Source: a bacterium (lineage in GTDB: Bacteria > Auribacterota > Tritonobacteria > UBA1439). From it: 64,000 bases of DNA. The notes under the pieces were generated by a model. That model saw only the letters and a list, made by a program, of their open reading frames with translations, searched no databases and had not been told where the DNA came from. Shown piece after piece: positions 29,562-41,945 of the stretch (positions are counted from its first letter, which is position 1; each line of letters opens with the position of its first letter). The stretch is taken from NCBI GenBank assembly GCA_028716845.1, contig JAQUPF010000006.1:62001-126000 (forward strand), given 5' to 3'. Position numbers and translations under genes: made by a program.

Positions 29562-30550
29562 CGGCGACGGCACAGGGCCGCAGCGCACCGGATCGCCTCC
29601 ATCATGCTCGCCGGATCGGCGCGGCCGGCCCCCGCGATGTCGAACGCCGTCCCGTGATCGGGGGAGGTCCGGACGATCGGCAGGCCGAGCGTGATGTTGA
29701 CGCCGACGTCGAAGGCGAGCATCTTCAGCGGGATGAGCCCCTGGTCATGGTACATGGCGACGACCGCGTCGAACCGCCTCCGGCGCCGCTCCGTGAAGAG
29801 GGTATCGGCGGGGAACGGGCCCGCCGCGTCGATCCCGGCGGCCGCGGCGGCGCGGACGGCCGGGAGGATCGCCCGCCGCTCCTCGCTCCCGAAGGCGCCC
29901 CCCTCCCCCGCGTGCGGATTGAGGGCGCAGACGGCGATGCGCGGGCGCCGCACGCCGAAGCCGACGCAGGCGTCGCGGGCGAGCCGGATCGATCGCCCGA
30001 CCGCCGCGCGGGTGACCATGCCGCTCACGAGGGCGAGGGGCTCGTGGACCGTCACGAGGACGACGCGGAGGCCGCGCCCCGCGAGCATCATCGCGTGCTC
30101 CCTCGCGCCGGTGAGGGCGGCGAGGTAGTCGGTGTGCCCCTGGAAGGGCCAGCCGGCGCGGTGGATCGCCTCCTTGCAGATGGGGGCGGTCACGACGCCG
30201 TCGGCCCGCCCCTCCATCGCCGCGCGCGCGGCGTAGCGGACGCACGCCATCGCCGCGGCGCCGTGGGCGGCGCGGACCGCGCCCCACCGGTGGCCGGGGA
30301 CCGTCCCGCACGGGTTCACGACCGGGACGAGGCGGCCGCGCGGGCGTGCGTCCCCGACCCCGCGCACGGGGACGAGGCGGACGCGCCCGCGCGCCGCCCC
30401 GGCGCACCTGCCGAAGACGGCAGGGTCGCCGACGAGGACCGGGCGGCAGATCTTCCGGATGGCGGCCGAGGCGACCGCCCTGACCGCCACCTCCGGGCCG
30501 ACGCCGCCCGGGTCGCCCATGGTGATCAGGAGAAGCGCCCGCCGGGCCAT
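29558..30550 (-). CDS. pdxA: 4-hydroxythreonine-4-phosphate dehydrogenase PdxA
   Basis: Oxidises 4-phosphohydroxy-L-threonine in the DXP-dependent vitamin B6 pathway. The start at 30550 (MARRALLLITMGDPGGVGPE) has GGGGGAGG five bases upstream; an ATG six codons earlier overlaps the surA stop and is the alternative. 330 residues with the metal/substrate motifs FQGHTDYLAALTG, MYHDQGLIPLKM and RTSPDHGTAFDIAG. Gene order surA-pdxA-rsmA, with the pdxA-rsmA pair overlapping by four bases, indicates an operon. Confidence 0.94.
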   Translation of the reverse strand: MARRALLLITMGDPGGVGPEVAVRAVASAAIRKICRPVLVGDPAVFGRCAGAARGRVRLVPVRGVGDARPRGRLVPVVNPCGTVPGHRWGAVRAAHGAAAMACVRYAARAAMEGRADGVVTAPICKEAIHRAGWPFQGHTDYLAALTGAREHAMMLAGRGLRVVLVTVHEPLALVSGMVTRAAVGRSIRLARDACVGFGVRRPRIAVCALNPHAGEGGAFGSEERRAILPAVRAAAAAGIDAAGPFPADTLFTERRRRRFDAVVAMYHDQGLIPLKMLAFDVGVNITLGLPIVRTSPDHGTAFDIAGAGRADPASMMEAIRCAAALCRRR

Positions 30551-30564
30551 GCCGTCCTCCCCCG

Positions 30565-31572
30565 TCATTTCACGACGGAGATGTAGGTGCGGCGCCTGAG
30601 CCGTTCCACGTATTCCACGCGCCGGGCCTCGATCTTCTCCGCGAAGAGCCGCTTCTCGATCTCGGCGTAGACCCCGTCGAGCGGCTTGAAGGAGGCGTGC
30701 CGCCGCTCGTGCACCTTGATGATGTGGCAGCCGAGATTGGAGCGCACCAGGCCGCTGTGCGTTCCCGGCTCGAGCGCGAAGGCGGCGTCCTCGAGCTCCC
30801 TCGTCCAGTGCCCCCTGGAGATGAAGCCCCAGTCGCCCCCGCGCGCCGCGTAGGGGCAGTCGGAGTGTTCCCTCGCGACATCGGCGAACGGCCGCCCCGC
30901 CTCGATCATGCCGAGCGCCTCGCGCGCCCGCTCCTCGGCCCGCCCCAACCGCTGCGGGTCCTCCTTCATCCAGATCTGGCTGACGTGGATCCGCTCCGGC
31001 TCCTCGAACTCCGTCTTGTGGGTCTCGTAGTAGCGCCGCACCTCGGCCGGCGAGACGGTGCATTTCGAGGAGACGTCCTTCATGAGCATCGCCCGGACGA
31101 GGGTGCGGTCCTCCTGCTCGGCGCGGAACCGCTCGAGGGTTGTCCCCTCGCGCTCGAGCCGCCTGACGAACTCCTCCTCCGAGGGGAACCGCCGCCGGAC
31201 CTCGGCGATCACCCGGTCGACCTCCCGGGCGAACTCGTCGCCCATCTGCGCGCGGATGTCGCGCCGCCGCGCCTCCTGGAGGACGAGCCGCTCCTCGATG
31301 ATCTGCTCGAGGATCTCCCGCCGCGCCTTCTGGAGCATCGAGAAGAGCTCCGCGCCCGAGTGGAGCCGCTCGTACTGCTCGAAGACGGGGGCGAGGATCC
31401 GCTCGAGTTCAGAGTAGGTGATGATCTCGTCGCCGACGATCGCGACGATCTGCTCTTTGATCTCGCCCCTCGCGGCGGGCGCGAGCAGGGCGAGGAGGAG
31501 GAGGCCGGCCGCGAGCGCCCGCCTTCGGTGACGGGCCGTCTCGCGGACGGCGCCGATGGGGGAATCGTGCAT
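30565..31572 (-). CDS. surA: Periplasmic peptidyl-prolyl isomerase / chaperone SurA-like
   Basis: Start chosen at MHDSPIGAVRE (31572) so that the signal segment ALAAGLLLLALLAPAARG is near the N-terminus; ATGs 8 and 14 codons earlier are possible. 335 residues: SurA N-terminal domain (IVAIVGDEIITYSELERILA and following helices), then a single parvulin PpiC domain (about 190-290: RIHVSQIWMKED ... GGDWGFISRGHW ... VRSNLGCHIIKVHER), then a C-terminal helix. It folds outer-membrane proteins. Only one parvulin domain instead of two is common outside Proteobacteria. First main gene of the surA-pdxA-rsmA operon. Confidence 0.9.
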   Translation of the reverse strand: MHDSPIGAVRETARHRRRALAAGLLLLALLAPAARGEIKEQIVAIVGDEIITYSELERILAPVFEQYERLHSGAELFSMLQKARREILEQIIEERLVLQEARRRDIRAQMGDEFAREVDRVIAEVRRRFPSEEEFVRRLEREGTTLERFRAEQEDRTLVRAMLMKDVSSKCTVSPAEVRRYYETHKTEFEEPERIHVSQIWMKEDPQRLGRAEERAREALGMIEAGRPFADVAREHSDCPYAARGGDWGFISRGHWTRELEDAAFALEPGTHSGLVRSNLGCHIIKVHERRHASFKPLDGVYAEIEKRLFAEKIEARRVEYVERLRRRTYISVVK

Positions 31573-31677
31573 GGACCGGGGTCCCCTGCCGCGCATGGCG
31601 ACCGTACGATGCACAACCTCGCCGCAAGGGCCGGGACCGGGCCCGCGCGCCGCGGGGATGGGCGTGCCGCGCCCCGG

Positions 31678-31755
31678 CTACTTGCTCTGCTTCGCCCTGA
31701 CGGCGATCAGGGCGACGAGAACGACGGCGATGATGACGATGACGGCAACCTGCAT
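31678..31755 (-). CDS. 25-residue single-pass membrane peptide
   Basis: Below the ORF-track cutoff. The frame reads MQVAVIVIIAVVLVALIAVR then AKQSK and a stop: one unbroken transmembrane helix followed by a positive tail, giving an N-out/C-in or inserted anchor topology. An AGGGG ribosome site lies seven to eight bases upstream of the ATG. It reads toward surA, 105 bp away, and may share its transcript. The perfect hydrophobic-then-basic layout and good ribosome site make chance unlikely; function unknown. Confidence 0.65.
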   Translation of the reverse strand: MQVAVIVIIAVVLVALIAVRAKQSK

Positions 31756-31860
31756 CCTGACACCCCTCTCATTGATGCCGAACGGCCACCATTATCGCAT
31801 ACCGACAATGATCGGCAAGCCTCTTTTCACCCCTGGCGGCCCCCGCCGCAACAGGAACCG

Positions 31861-31960
31861 ATCCGCCACCGATGGCTACGGATTCTCACGGATATTCACG
31901 GATTGTTCCCGGCAATCATCCGTGGGAATCCGTAATGATCCGTGTACATCCGTGGCCGAT
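31861..31960. repeat. ATCCGTG-type dispersed repeat, copy 3
   Basis: The longest clean copy: GGATATTCACGGATTG, a short centre, then ATCATCCGTGGGAATCCG and two further ATCCGTG words. It lies between the 3' end of mfd and the start of the 25-residue peptide gene. The rest of 31756-32020 holds no gene. Confidence 0.75.
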
Positions 31961-32020
31961 TGGCTCTTTGTCCGCCCGGCTTTCCGCTCTCAACGCCCGG
32001 CCGCGGCCGCGCATGGGCGG

Positions 32021-35284
<3,264 letters not shown>

Positions 35285-35405
35285 GGATGGAAAAATAGCA
35301 CATCCGGCGACGGATCCGGTAGGTCGAAGCGGATACATGGAGGAGGGCTCCGACCGCCTGTGGTAAAGTAGTGCGCGCAATCGCGCGCTCGGAGGGGGAG
35401 GCGGC

Positions 35406-37340
35406 ATGTCGGCGAGGGCCTGCGGTTTCATCTCGGCCGTTTTGATCCTCATCTTCATCCTGGCATTCTGTCTCTCGTGCCGCGCGAAGTATCTCAATTT
35501 CGGCTACAACGACCATGACCTCGCCGTCGCGAACCAGATCATGTGGAACGGCCTGCGCGGCGATCTCCTCGAGACCTCGATCGAGGGCGGGAACTACCTG
35601 AAGCTCCACGCCCCGTTCATCTATCTCCTGCTCCTCCCCGCGTACGCCCTGTGGCAGTCCCCCCTCATGCTCCTCTTCACGCAGGTGATATTCCTCGCCC
35701 TCACGGCCTGGCCGATCCACCTGTTCGCGAAGAGGGAGACCGGCCGTCCCGTCGCGGCGCTCTCCTTCCTCGTCCTCTACCTGCTGTATCCGCCGGTCGG
35801 CTACCTCGCCCTCCGGCCCCCGAACGGCCTCATCCTCGCCCCCCTCTTTCTCGCGTGGGCGTACTATTTCTTCCGAACGGGGCGGTACCCCCTTTTTCTC
35901 TCATCGCTCGCCCTCGCCCTCTCGTGCAGGGAGGAGGTCTCCTTCATCGCGGTCACCTTCGGCATCAGCGCCCTTTGGGAGAAGAGGGGATGGCGGTGGT
36001 GGGCGGTCCCGCTCGCCGCCGGCGCCGGCTGGTTCGGCGTGTACTATTTCTGGCTCCTCCCCCACCTCCGCGGCGGCGGAATGTCTCCCTACCTCATCTT
36101 CTACCGGGAGGTCGGCGGATCGCCCGGCGGCCTCCTCCGCACCATGGCGACGCGGCCCCTCCATCTCGCGGGGGTGCTGCTGGCGCCCCACAGGCTCGGC
36201 TATCTCGTCAAGCTGTTCGCGCCGCTCGCGTTCACCCCGCTGCTGAGTCCCGGCACCCTGTTCCTCTGCGCGCCGAACCTGTTCCTGAACCTCGCGAGCG
36301 ACCGACGGGATATCGCGGACATCGCGCTCCAGTACAACGCCCTCCTCATCCCGTTCATATTCTTCGCCGGGATACGGGGATTCACGAGGCTCGCCCGGGC
36401 GCTGCGGCCCGCCGCGGCACGGCGCATCGCGCTGCGATCCGTCCTCGCCGTCGGGGTGATCGCGAGCTGGCTCCTCGGCCCCCAGCTCCACCTCCTTTCG
36501 AGGACCTGGAAGGGGGCGGCGGATTGTCTCCCGGGGGATGATTTCCGCGCCCCCGCCAAGCGCGCGCTCGCGCGCATGGTCCCCGACGGCGTGCCGGCCG
36601 CGACGACGTTCGGGTTCTGCTCCTTCCTCTCCAACAGGAAGGAGCTGGACTTTCTCGCGTGGGTCCTCTCCGGCGAGATCGGCTCCTTCCGTGAGCGGCA
36701 TGAGCCGCGCTCGGACATCCGGTACGCCCTCATCGACCTCGGCGACTGGATCACCTTCGTGTGGTACTCCCGTCCGGGGACGAGCGAGGCCGCGTTCAGG
36801 CGCTACCTTGCCGACAACCAGCTCGGCCTCGTGCGGGTATGGGACCAGGTCGCGCTGTACGAGCGGGGGCGGGAGGATCTCCTCCGCCTCTACGAAACGG
36901 TGGAGCATGATCCTGGCGGGCGGGAGCCGCCAGAGCCGATCGCGCGCTTCGGCCCCCTCGCGCTGCGGGAATGTGAGGCGGCCACGGTGCGGGACGGGCT
37001 CGGGGACCAGATCGTATTCACCACGTCATGGGAGGCGACCGCGCCCGTGCCCGACGATCTCTCCATGTACATTCGGGTGGAAAACGCGGCGGGGGAGTGC
37101 GCGCCCGCGCAGCCGCGGAGCATCTGCCATCACCTGTACCCGACCCCGGAGTGGCGGACGGGGGAGACGATCCGTTCGCGCCAGTTCTTCGCCATTCCGC
37201 CGCGCCTCCCGCGCGGGCGCTATGCGGTCAAGCTGATCCTCATCGGGAAGTTCCCCCCGTGCGACCCGATCGCCTTCGACGCGCCGCCTGAACGCGTCGA
37301 TGACAGGGGCTGGCTGATCGCCGGGACCTGGGAGTACTGA
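35406..37340 (+). CDS. DUF2079 family polytopic membrane protein
   Basis: 644 residues with a strong GGAGGGGGAGG ribosome site. Residues 1-370 are nine to ten membrane helices; near the first loop is FGYNDHDLAVANQIMWNGLRGD, a DUF2079 hallmark (the D-x-D-like acidic pair in the first extracytoplasmic loop), and later CREEVSFIAVTFG. These are GT-C-fold-like proteins, suspected to transfer sugars from lipid donors. The C-terminal 270 residues are soluble, with a second, beta-rich domain (TVRDGLGDQIVFTTSWEAT) that looks like a carbohydrate-binding or Ig-like add-on. Substrate unknown. Confidence 0.85.
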   Translation: MSARACGFISAVLILIFILAFCLSCRAKYLNFGYNDHDLAVANQIMWNGLRGDLLETSIEGGNYLKLHAPFIYLLLLPAYALWQSPLMLLFTQVIFLALTAWPIHLFAKRETGRPVAALSFLVLYLLYPPVGYLALRPPNGLILAPLFLAWAYYFFRTGRYPLFLSSLALALSCREEVSFIAVTFGISALWEKRGWRWWAVPLAAGAGWFGVYYFWLLPHLRGGGMSPYLIFYREVGGSPGGLLRTMATRPLHLAGVLLAPHRLGYLVKLFAPLAFTPLLSPGTLFLCAPNLFLNLASDRRDIADIALQYNALLIPFIFFAGIRGFTRLARALRPAAARRIALRSVLAVGVIASWLLGPQLHLLSRTWKGAADCLPGDDFRAPAKRALARMVPDGVPAATTFGFCSFLSNRKELDFLAWVLSGEIGSFRERHEPRSDIRYALIDLGDWITFVWYSRPGTSEAAFRRYLADNQLGLVRVWDQVALYERGREDLLRLYETVEHDPGGREPPEPIARFGPLALRECEAATVRDGLGDQIVFTTSWEATAPVPDDLSMYIRVENAAGECAPAQPRSICHHLYPTPEWRTGETIRSRQFFAIPPRLPRGRYAVKLILIGKFPPCDPIAFDAPPERVDDRGWLIAGTWEY

Positions 37341-37386
37341 GGCCGTCTCCGCGAGGCGCGGGGGCGCGGGGGCCGCGCGCCGGCCG

Positions 37387-38271
37387 TCAGCCGGCCCGGC
37401 GCTCCGCCGCCCGCGCGGTGTTGGAGAGCAGCATGGCGATGGTCATCGGCCCGACGCCGCCGGGGACGGGGCTGACGGCGGACGCCTTCCGCGAGACGCC
37501 CTCGAAATCCACGTCCCCCGCGAGCCGGTAGCCGCGCGGGGAGGAGGGGTCGTCCACCCGGTTGATCCCGACGTCGATCACGACCGCCCCCTCCCGCACC
37601 ATCTCCGCCGTCAGGAAGCGCGGCCTTCCCGCGGCGGCCACCACGATGTCGGCCCGGCGGGTGTGCCGGGCGAGGTCCCGCGTCCCCGTGTGGCAGACCG
37701 TGACGGTCGCGTTCAGCGGCGGGCCCTTCCGCATGAGGAGCGCGGCGAGCGGCCTCCCCACGATGGCGCCCCGCCCGACGACGACGACGTCCCTCCCCTC
37801 CCACGAGCCGCCGGAGCGGACGAGCAGCTCGACGACGCCGGCGGGGGTGCACGGGACGAATCCGTCCTCCTCCCCGAGGAGGAGCCTGCCCATGTTGACC
37901 GGGTGGAAGCCGTCCACGTCCTTCTCCGGCGGGACCGCCGACTGCACCGCCGCCGCCGCGATGTGGCCGGGGAGCGGCAACTGGACGAGGATCCCGTGGA
38001 CGGCGGGGTCGGCCGCGAGGGCGGCGATCCGCTCGAGGACCTCCCGTTCGGATATGTCGCGCGGGAGGGAGAACTGCCACGAGCGGATGCCGGCCTCGGC
38101 GCACGCCCGGTCCTTCATCGCCACGTAGGCGAGCGAGGCGGGATCTTCGCCGACGGTGACGAAGGCGATGCCGGGGACGATCCCCCGGGCGCGCCGCAGG
38201 CGATCGACCCGCTCCGCGACCGAGGCGCGGATCTCGGCGGCGATCCTCCTCCCGTCCAGTATCGCGGCCAT
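37387..38271 (-). CDS. folD: Bifunctional methylene-THF dehydrogenase / cyclohydrolase FolD
   Basis: 294 residues starting MAAILDGRRIAAE, with AAGGGG six bases before the ATG. Catalytic Tyr-x3-Lys in SLAYVAMKDRACAEAGI, the PLPGH substrate region, KDVDGFHPVNMG, a Rossmann loop VVVGRGAIVGRP and the PGGVGPMTIAML signature. Interconverts 5,10-methylene-THF and 10-formyl-THF. The NADP loop reads GRGAIVGRP where most have GRSxIVGxP. It begins two bases after rnfB, so it ends the rnf operon, linking C1 metabolism to Rnf. Confidence 0.95.
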   Translation of the reverse strand: MAAILDGRRIAAEIRASVAERVDRLRRARGIVPGIAFVTVGEDPASLAYVAMKDRACAEAGIRSWQFSLPRDISEREVLERIAALAADPAVHGILVQLPLPGHIAAAAVQSAVPPEKDVDGFHPVNMGRLLLGEEDGFVPCTPAGVVELLVRSGGSWEGRDVVVVGRGAIVGRPLAALLMRKGPPLNATVTVCHTGTRDLARHTRRADIVVAAAGRPRFLTAEMVREGAVVIDVGINRVDDPSSPRGYRLAGDVDFEGVSRKASAVSPVPGGVGPMTIAMLLSNTARAAERRAG

Positions 38272-38273
38272 CG

Positions 38274-39089
38274 TCATCCCCTTCCCGGCGCCCCGGCGCG
38301 CACGACGAAGCAGCCCGAGGGGCACTTTTCGACGGCGGTCCCGAAATCCTCCCAGTCGGCGGGGAACGTCGGGAGGTTGTTCTCCATGACCACCTTTCGC
38401 GAGGGGGTCACCTTCGGCAGGGCGCAGAGGCCGCAGGCGATGCACCCCTTCGCGCAGAGTTCCTTCACCTTCTTCCCCTTGTCGCGCGACATGCACCCAA
38501 GATACACCTTCTGGCTCCGCGGGACGAGCGTGATGATGCCCCGCGGGCAGACCTCGACGCACCTGCCGCAGGCCGTGCACCTCGTCTCGATGATCCGTGG
38601 GAGGCCGTCCCCGCCCATGCGGATGGCGTCGAACGGGCAGGCGCGGGCGCAGGACCCCATCCAGAGGCAGCCGTACCGGCAGGCCTTGACCCCCTCCTCG
38701 AGGAGCTCCGCCGACACGCAGTCGGGCACGCCCCCGTAGACGGCCCGCTTCCTCGACTCCCCCGTCCCCCCCTGGCAGCGCACGACGGCGACGCGCGGCT
38801 CCGCGGCGGCCTCGGCCGTCCCGAGGATCGCGGCGACCTTCTCGACGACGGCCGGCCCGCCGGGGGCGCACTGCCTCGCCTTCGCCTTTCCCGAGGCGAG
38901 CGCCTCCGCCATCGCCGCGCAGCCGGCGAAGCCGCAGACGCCGCAGTTCAGGCCGGGGAGGGCCTCGAGGATACGCTCGACCCTCGGGTCGATCCCGACG
39001 GCGAAGATACGCGCGAAGAGGAGGAGACCGAGGCCGAGGAGGAGCCCCATCGCCCCGAGCACCGCCGCCGAATAGAGGATGATGTTCAC
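38274..39089 (-). CDS. rnfB: Rnf complex subunit B (ferredoxin-type electron carrier)
   Basis: 271 residues, GTG start. An N-terminal transmembrane anchor (YSAAVLGAMGLLLGLGLLLFA), then the 4Fe-4S domain LPGLNCGVCGFAGCAAMAEA with a fourth Cys in ARQCAPGG. Ferredoxin-like repeats follow: RYGCLWMGSCARACPFDAI, TRCTACGRCVEVCPRGII and CAKGCIACGLCALPKV. RnfB accepts electrons from ferredoxin and feeds the membrane part of the Na+/H+-pumping ferredoxin:NAD+ oxidoreductase. Last of six rnf genes. Confidence 0.95.
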   Translation of the reverse strand: MNIILYSAAVLGAMGLLLGLGLLLFARIFAVGIDPRVERILEALPGLNCGVCGFAGCAAMAEALASGKAKARQCAPGGPAVVEKVAAILGTAEAAAEPRVAVVRCQGGTGESRKRAVYGGVPDCVSAELLEEGVKACRYGCLWMGSCARACPFDAIRMGGDGLPRIIETRCTACGRCVEVCPRGIITLVPRSQKVYLGCMSRDKGKKVKELCAKGCIACGLCALPKVTPSRKVVMENNLPTFPADWEDFGTAVEKCPSGCFVVRAGAPGRG

Positions 39090-39102
39090 CGCGTCCGCCC
39101 GT

Positions 39103-39699
39103 TCAGAACGAGAGCCCCGAGAAGCCGAGGAACGCCATCGAGATGAGTCCCGCCGTGATGAGCGCGATCGGGATCCCTTTCAGCGCCTCGGGGACGTCGG
39201 CGAGATCGAGCCGCTCCCGGATCCCCGCCATGATGACCATCGCGAGCATGAAGCCGACGCCCCCGCCGAACCCCTGCACGACGCACTTGAGCAGGCTCCC
39301 CGGGGTGCCGAAGAACTCCTGCCGGTTGAGCGTCGCGACGCCCAGGACAGCGCAGTTCGTCGTTATGAGCGGCAGGTAGATGCCGAGCGCCCGGTAGAGG
39401 GCGGGGACCGACTTCTGGAGGAACATCTCCACGAGCTGGACGAACGAGGCGATGACGAGGATGAAGGCGATGATGTACAGGTAGGTGATCCCGCAGGGGA
39501 CGAGGACCCACTCGTACACCGCCCAGGTGATGACCGAGCTCATCGTCATCACGAAGATGACCGCCATCCCCATCCCCATCGCCGAGGGGATCCGCTCGCT
39601 CACGCCGACGTACGGGCAGAGGCCGAGGAAGCGGGAGAAGATGAAGTTGTGGACGAGGACCACCCCGACGAAGATCATGAGCAGCTCAAAGAAGTCCAT
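39103..39699 (-). CDS. rnfA: Rnf complex subunit A
   Basis: 198 residues, six membrane helices. Conserved half-site motifs LVHNFIFSRFLGLCPYVGVS near residue 20 and PLITTNCAVLGVA near 110 carry the two cysteines that coordinate the shared intramembrane iron-sulfur site with RnfE. GGAGGGGGG precedes the ATG. Overlaps rnfE by 14 bp. Confidence 0.96.
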   Translation of the reverse strand: MDFFELLMIFVGVVLVHNFIFSRFLGLCPYVGVSERIPSAMGMGMAVIFVMTMSSVITWAVYEWVLVPCGITYLYIIAFILVIASFVQLVEMFLQKSVPALYRALGIYLPLITTNCAVLGVATLNRQEFFGTPGSLLKCVVQGFGGGVGFMLAMVIMAGIRERLDLADVPEALKGIPIALITAGLISMAFLGFSGLSF

Positions 39700-40351
39700 C
39701 GTCCCCCCTCCGCAGCCGGCGGTACCGGAACAGGCCCATGAGGAGGCCGAGGGTGATGAGGGCGCCGGGGGCGAGCGTCATGACGAGCGCCGGCCTGAAG
39801 GCGGGGCCGAAGACCGGCGCGCCGAACAGCCGCCCGGCGCCGAGCAGCTCCCGGACGGCGGAGAGGAGGCAGAGGGCGAGGGTGAAGCCGAGCCCCATGC
39901 CGAGCGCGTCGAGGAGCGAGGCGCCGACGCCGTGCCTCGAGGCGAACGCCTCCGCGCGGCCCAGGATGATGCAGTTGACGACGATGAGCGGGACGAAGAT
40001 GCCGAGGCGGGCGTGGAGGGCCGGCGCCCAGGCGTGCATGACGAGGTCCACGATGGTGACGAACGACGCGATCACCACGATGTAGATCGGGATCCGTATC
40101 CGCTGCACCTGCCGGTATAGGGGGGGGCTGAAGAACCGCCTGAGGGTCCCCATGAGCGACGAGACGACGAGGGTCGAGCCGAGGAGGACGAACGTCGCCG
40201 CCGCCCCCATCCCGATGGCGTTGGCGACGCTCACGGAGACGGCGAGGGCGGGGCAGAGGCCGAGGATGATGACGAAGATCGGGTTGAGCCTGAAGACGCC
40301 CTTGCTGAACTGGCCCCAGGCCCCCTCGGGACCGCCGCGCGCCGCGCTCAT
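39686..40351 (-). CDS. rnfE: Rnf complex subunit E
   Basis: 221 residues, homologous to RnfA, with six helices. FRLNPIFVIILGLCPALAVS and FVPLIVVNCIILGRAEAFAS carry the conserved cysteines that pair with RnfA. The N-terminus is short and soluble. Start and stop overlap both neighbours (ATGA with rnfG), a sign of coupled translation and balanced stoichiometry. Confidence 0.96.
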   Translation of the reverse strand: MSAARGGPEGAWGQFSKGVFRLNPIFVIILGLCPALAVSVSVANAIGMGAAATFVLLGSTLVVSSLMGTLRRFFSPPLYRQVQRIRIPIYIVVIASFVTIVDLVMHAWAPALHARLGIFVPLIVVNCIILGRAEAFASRHGVGASLLDALGMGLGFTLALCLLSAVRELLGAGRLFGAPVFGPAFRPALVMTLAPGALITLGLLMGLFRYRRLRRGDDGLL

Positions 40352-41007
40352 CCGCCCCTCCCCTCCTCCGGGACGCCGGCGCGCATGAATTCCCCGACCG
40401 CATCCCGGACCGCGTCGGTGAGGGCGCGGCTCGTGATCGTCGCCCCGGTGACGGCGTGGATCCCCTTGCCGGACTCGGCGGGCCCGCGCAAAACGATCTC
40501 GTCCGCGCGGAGGCCGGCGTACTGCTCGAGGAACCAGGGCCGCGGGGACGGCGCGTCTCCGCCGCCCCGCCCGCCGAAGAGGAGCCCGATGCGGGCCCAG
40601 AGCGACTCCCCCGCCTCCGTCTCCTCGATGCGGGCGCCGAGGCCCGGCGTCTCGGCCTGCGAGAGCACCCGCACGCCGGTCACCGTCCCGTCCGTCGCGA
40701 TCCCGACGAGGACACGGATGGGGCTCTGGTATCCCTGCCGCTCCGCCGGGAGGGCGTAGCCGGCGATCCGGCCGTCGGCGCCGTACCCATCGTAGAACGT
40801 GACCGATCCGCCGCCCGGGAGCGGCCGTTCCCTCGCCCCGGAAAATCCGGCCGCGCCGGGGAGGACGACGGCGAGCGACTCGGCGAGTTCGCGTGCCGCC
40901 GCCTGCTCGATCCGCGGCTGCGTCGCCCGCTGGACGAAGCCGAGGGCGAGGCCGCTCGCGGCGCAGACGGCCGCGAGGAGCGCGCCGAGCCTCAGCGTCT
41001 CGCGCAT
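40348..41007 (-). CDS. rnfG: Rnf complex subunit G (covalent FMN)
   Basis: 219 residues. One N-terminal transmembrane helix (LGALLAAVCAASGLALGFV), then an extracytoplasmic FMN-binding domain. The flavinylation site is the Thr in VTGATITSRALTDAV near residue 195; GLGARIEE gives the upstream contact. FMN attachment needs an ApbE transferase, which is not in this window. An insert, LFGGRGGGDAPSPRP, is Gly-rich. Start overlaps the rnfD stop by one base. Confidence 0.95.
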   Translation of the reverse strand: MRETLRLGALLAAVCAASGLALGFVQRATQPRIEQAAARELAESLAVVLPGAAGFSGARERPLPGGGSVTFYDGYGADGRIAGYALPAERQGYQSPIRVLVGIATDGTVTGVRVLSQAETPGLGARIEETEAGESLWARIGLLFGGRGGGDAPSPRPWFLEQYAGLRADEIVLRGPAESGKGIHAVTGATITSRALTDAVRDAVGEFMRAGVPEEGRGG

Positions 41008-41945
41008 CAACCCCTCCCCCGCCGCGAGCCGAACCGCCGCGGCTGCGTGCACCGGTCGATGAGCGGCGTGAAGGCGTTCATGAGCAGGATCGAGTAGCAG
41101 ACCCCCTCGGGATAGCCGCCCCACCGGCGGATCACCGCGGTGATGATCCCGCAGCCGGCGCCGAAGACGAGCCTCCCCCCGCCGGAGAGCGGGGCGGTCA
41201 CCATGTCGGTCGCCATGTAGAAGGCGCCGAGAACGGCCCCGCCCGCGAGGACGGCGAGGAGCGGGTCGGCGCCGACGAGCAGGCTCATGCCGGCGAGGGC
41301 GCCGAGGAACGAGGCGGGCGTGTGCCAGGTGATGTCGCGCCCGGCGAGGAGCAGGACCGCGCCGGCGAGGAGCAGGAGGGCGGAGGTCTCCCCGATGCAG
41401 CCGCCGACGCGGCCGAGGAACAGGTCGGCGTACGACGGCAGGGGGAGGTCGAGCCGCTCCTTGAGGATGCCGAGCGGCGTCGCCGCCGAGACGGCGTCCC
41501 AGGCGCCGTAGGGGCGCCAGGAGGTCATCCGGGCGGGGTACGACGCCATGAGGAACGCCCGGGCGGCGAGGGCCGGGTTGAAGATGTTGAAGCCGAGGCC
41601 GCCGAACGCCAGCTTCGCGACGGCGATGGCGACGAGCGCCCCGACCGGCGCGAACCAGAGCGGCGCGCCCGGCGGCAGGTTGAAGGCGAGGAGGAGGCCG
41701 GTGACGACGGCGCTCCCGTCGCGGACCGTGATTGCCCTTCCGAAGAGCAGCTCCACGAGCGCCTCCACGGCCATGCAGCTCGCCACGCAGGCGGCGGTCA
41801 GCGCGAGCGCCGCGGGACCGAACGACCACACGCCCCAGGCGAGCGCCGGCAGGAGGGCGATGTTCACCCGCCACATCACCCGGGCGACCGAATCGCCCGT
41901 GCCGACGTGCGGCCCGGGGGCGAGGATGAACACCCGCTCGCTCAC
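41007..41945 (-). CDS. rnfD: Rnf complex subunit D (covalent FMN)
   Basis: 312 residues, GTG start (overlapping the rnfC stop, GTGA, with AGGGAAG upstream); the ORF-track start lies far upstream in the rnfC frame and is wrong. About nine membrane helices. The covalent-FMN segment is DAVSAATPLGIL around residue 155, with the Thr intact; GLGFNIFNPALAARAFL is a family signature. Works with RnfA/E/G to translocate ions. Confidence 0.95.
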   Translation of the reverse strand: MSERVFILAPGPHVGTGDSVARVMWRVNIALLPALAWGVWSFGPAALALTAACVASCMAVEALVELLFGRAITVRDGSAVVTGLLLAFNLPPGAPLWFAPVGALVAIAVAKLAFGGLGFNIFNPALAARAFLMASYPARMTSWRPYGAWDAVSAATPLGILKERLDLPLPSYADLFLGRVGGCIGETSALLLLAGAVLLLAGRDITWHTPASFLGALAGMSLLVGADPLLAVLAGGAVLGAFYMATDMVTAPLSGGGRLVFGAGCGIITAVIRRWGGYPEGVCYSILLMNAFTPLIDRCTQPRRFGSRRGRG

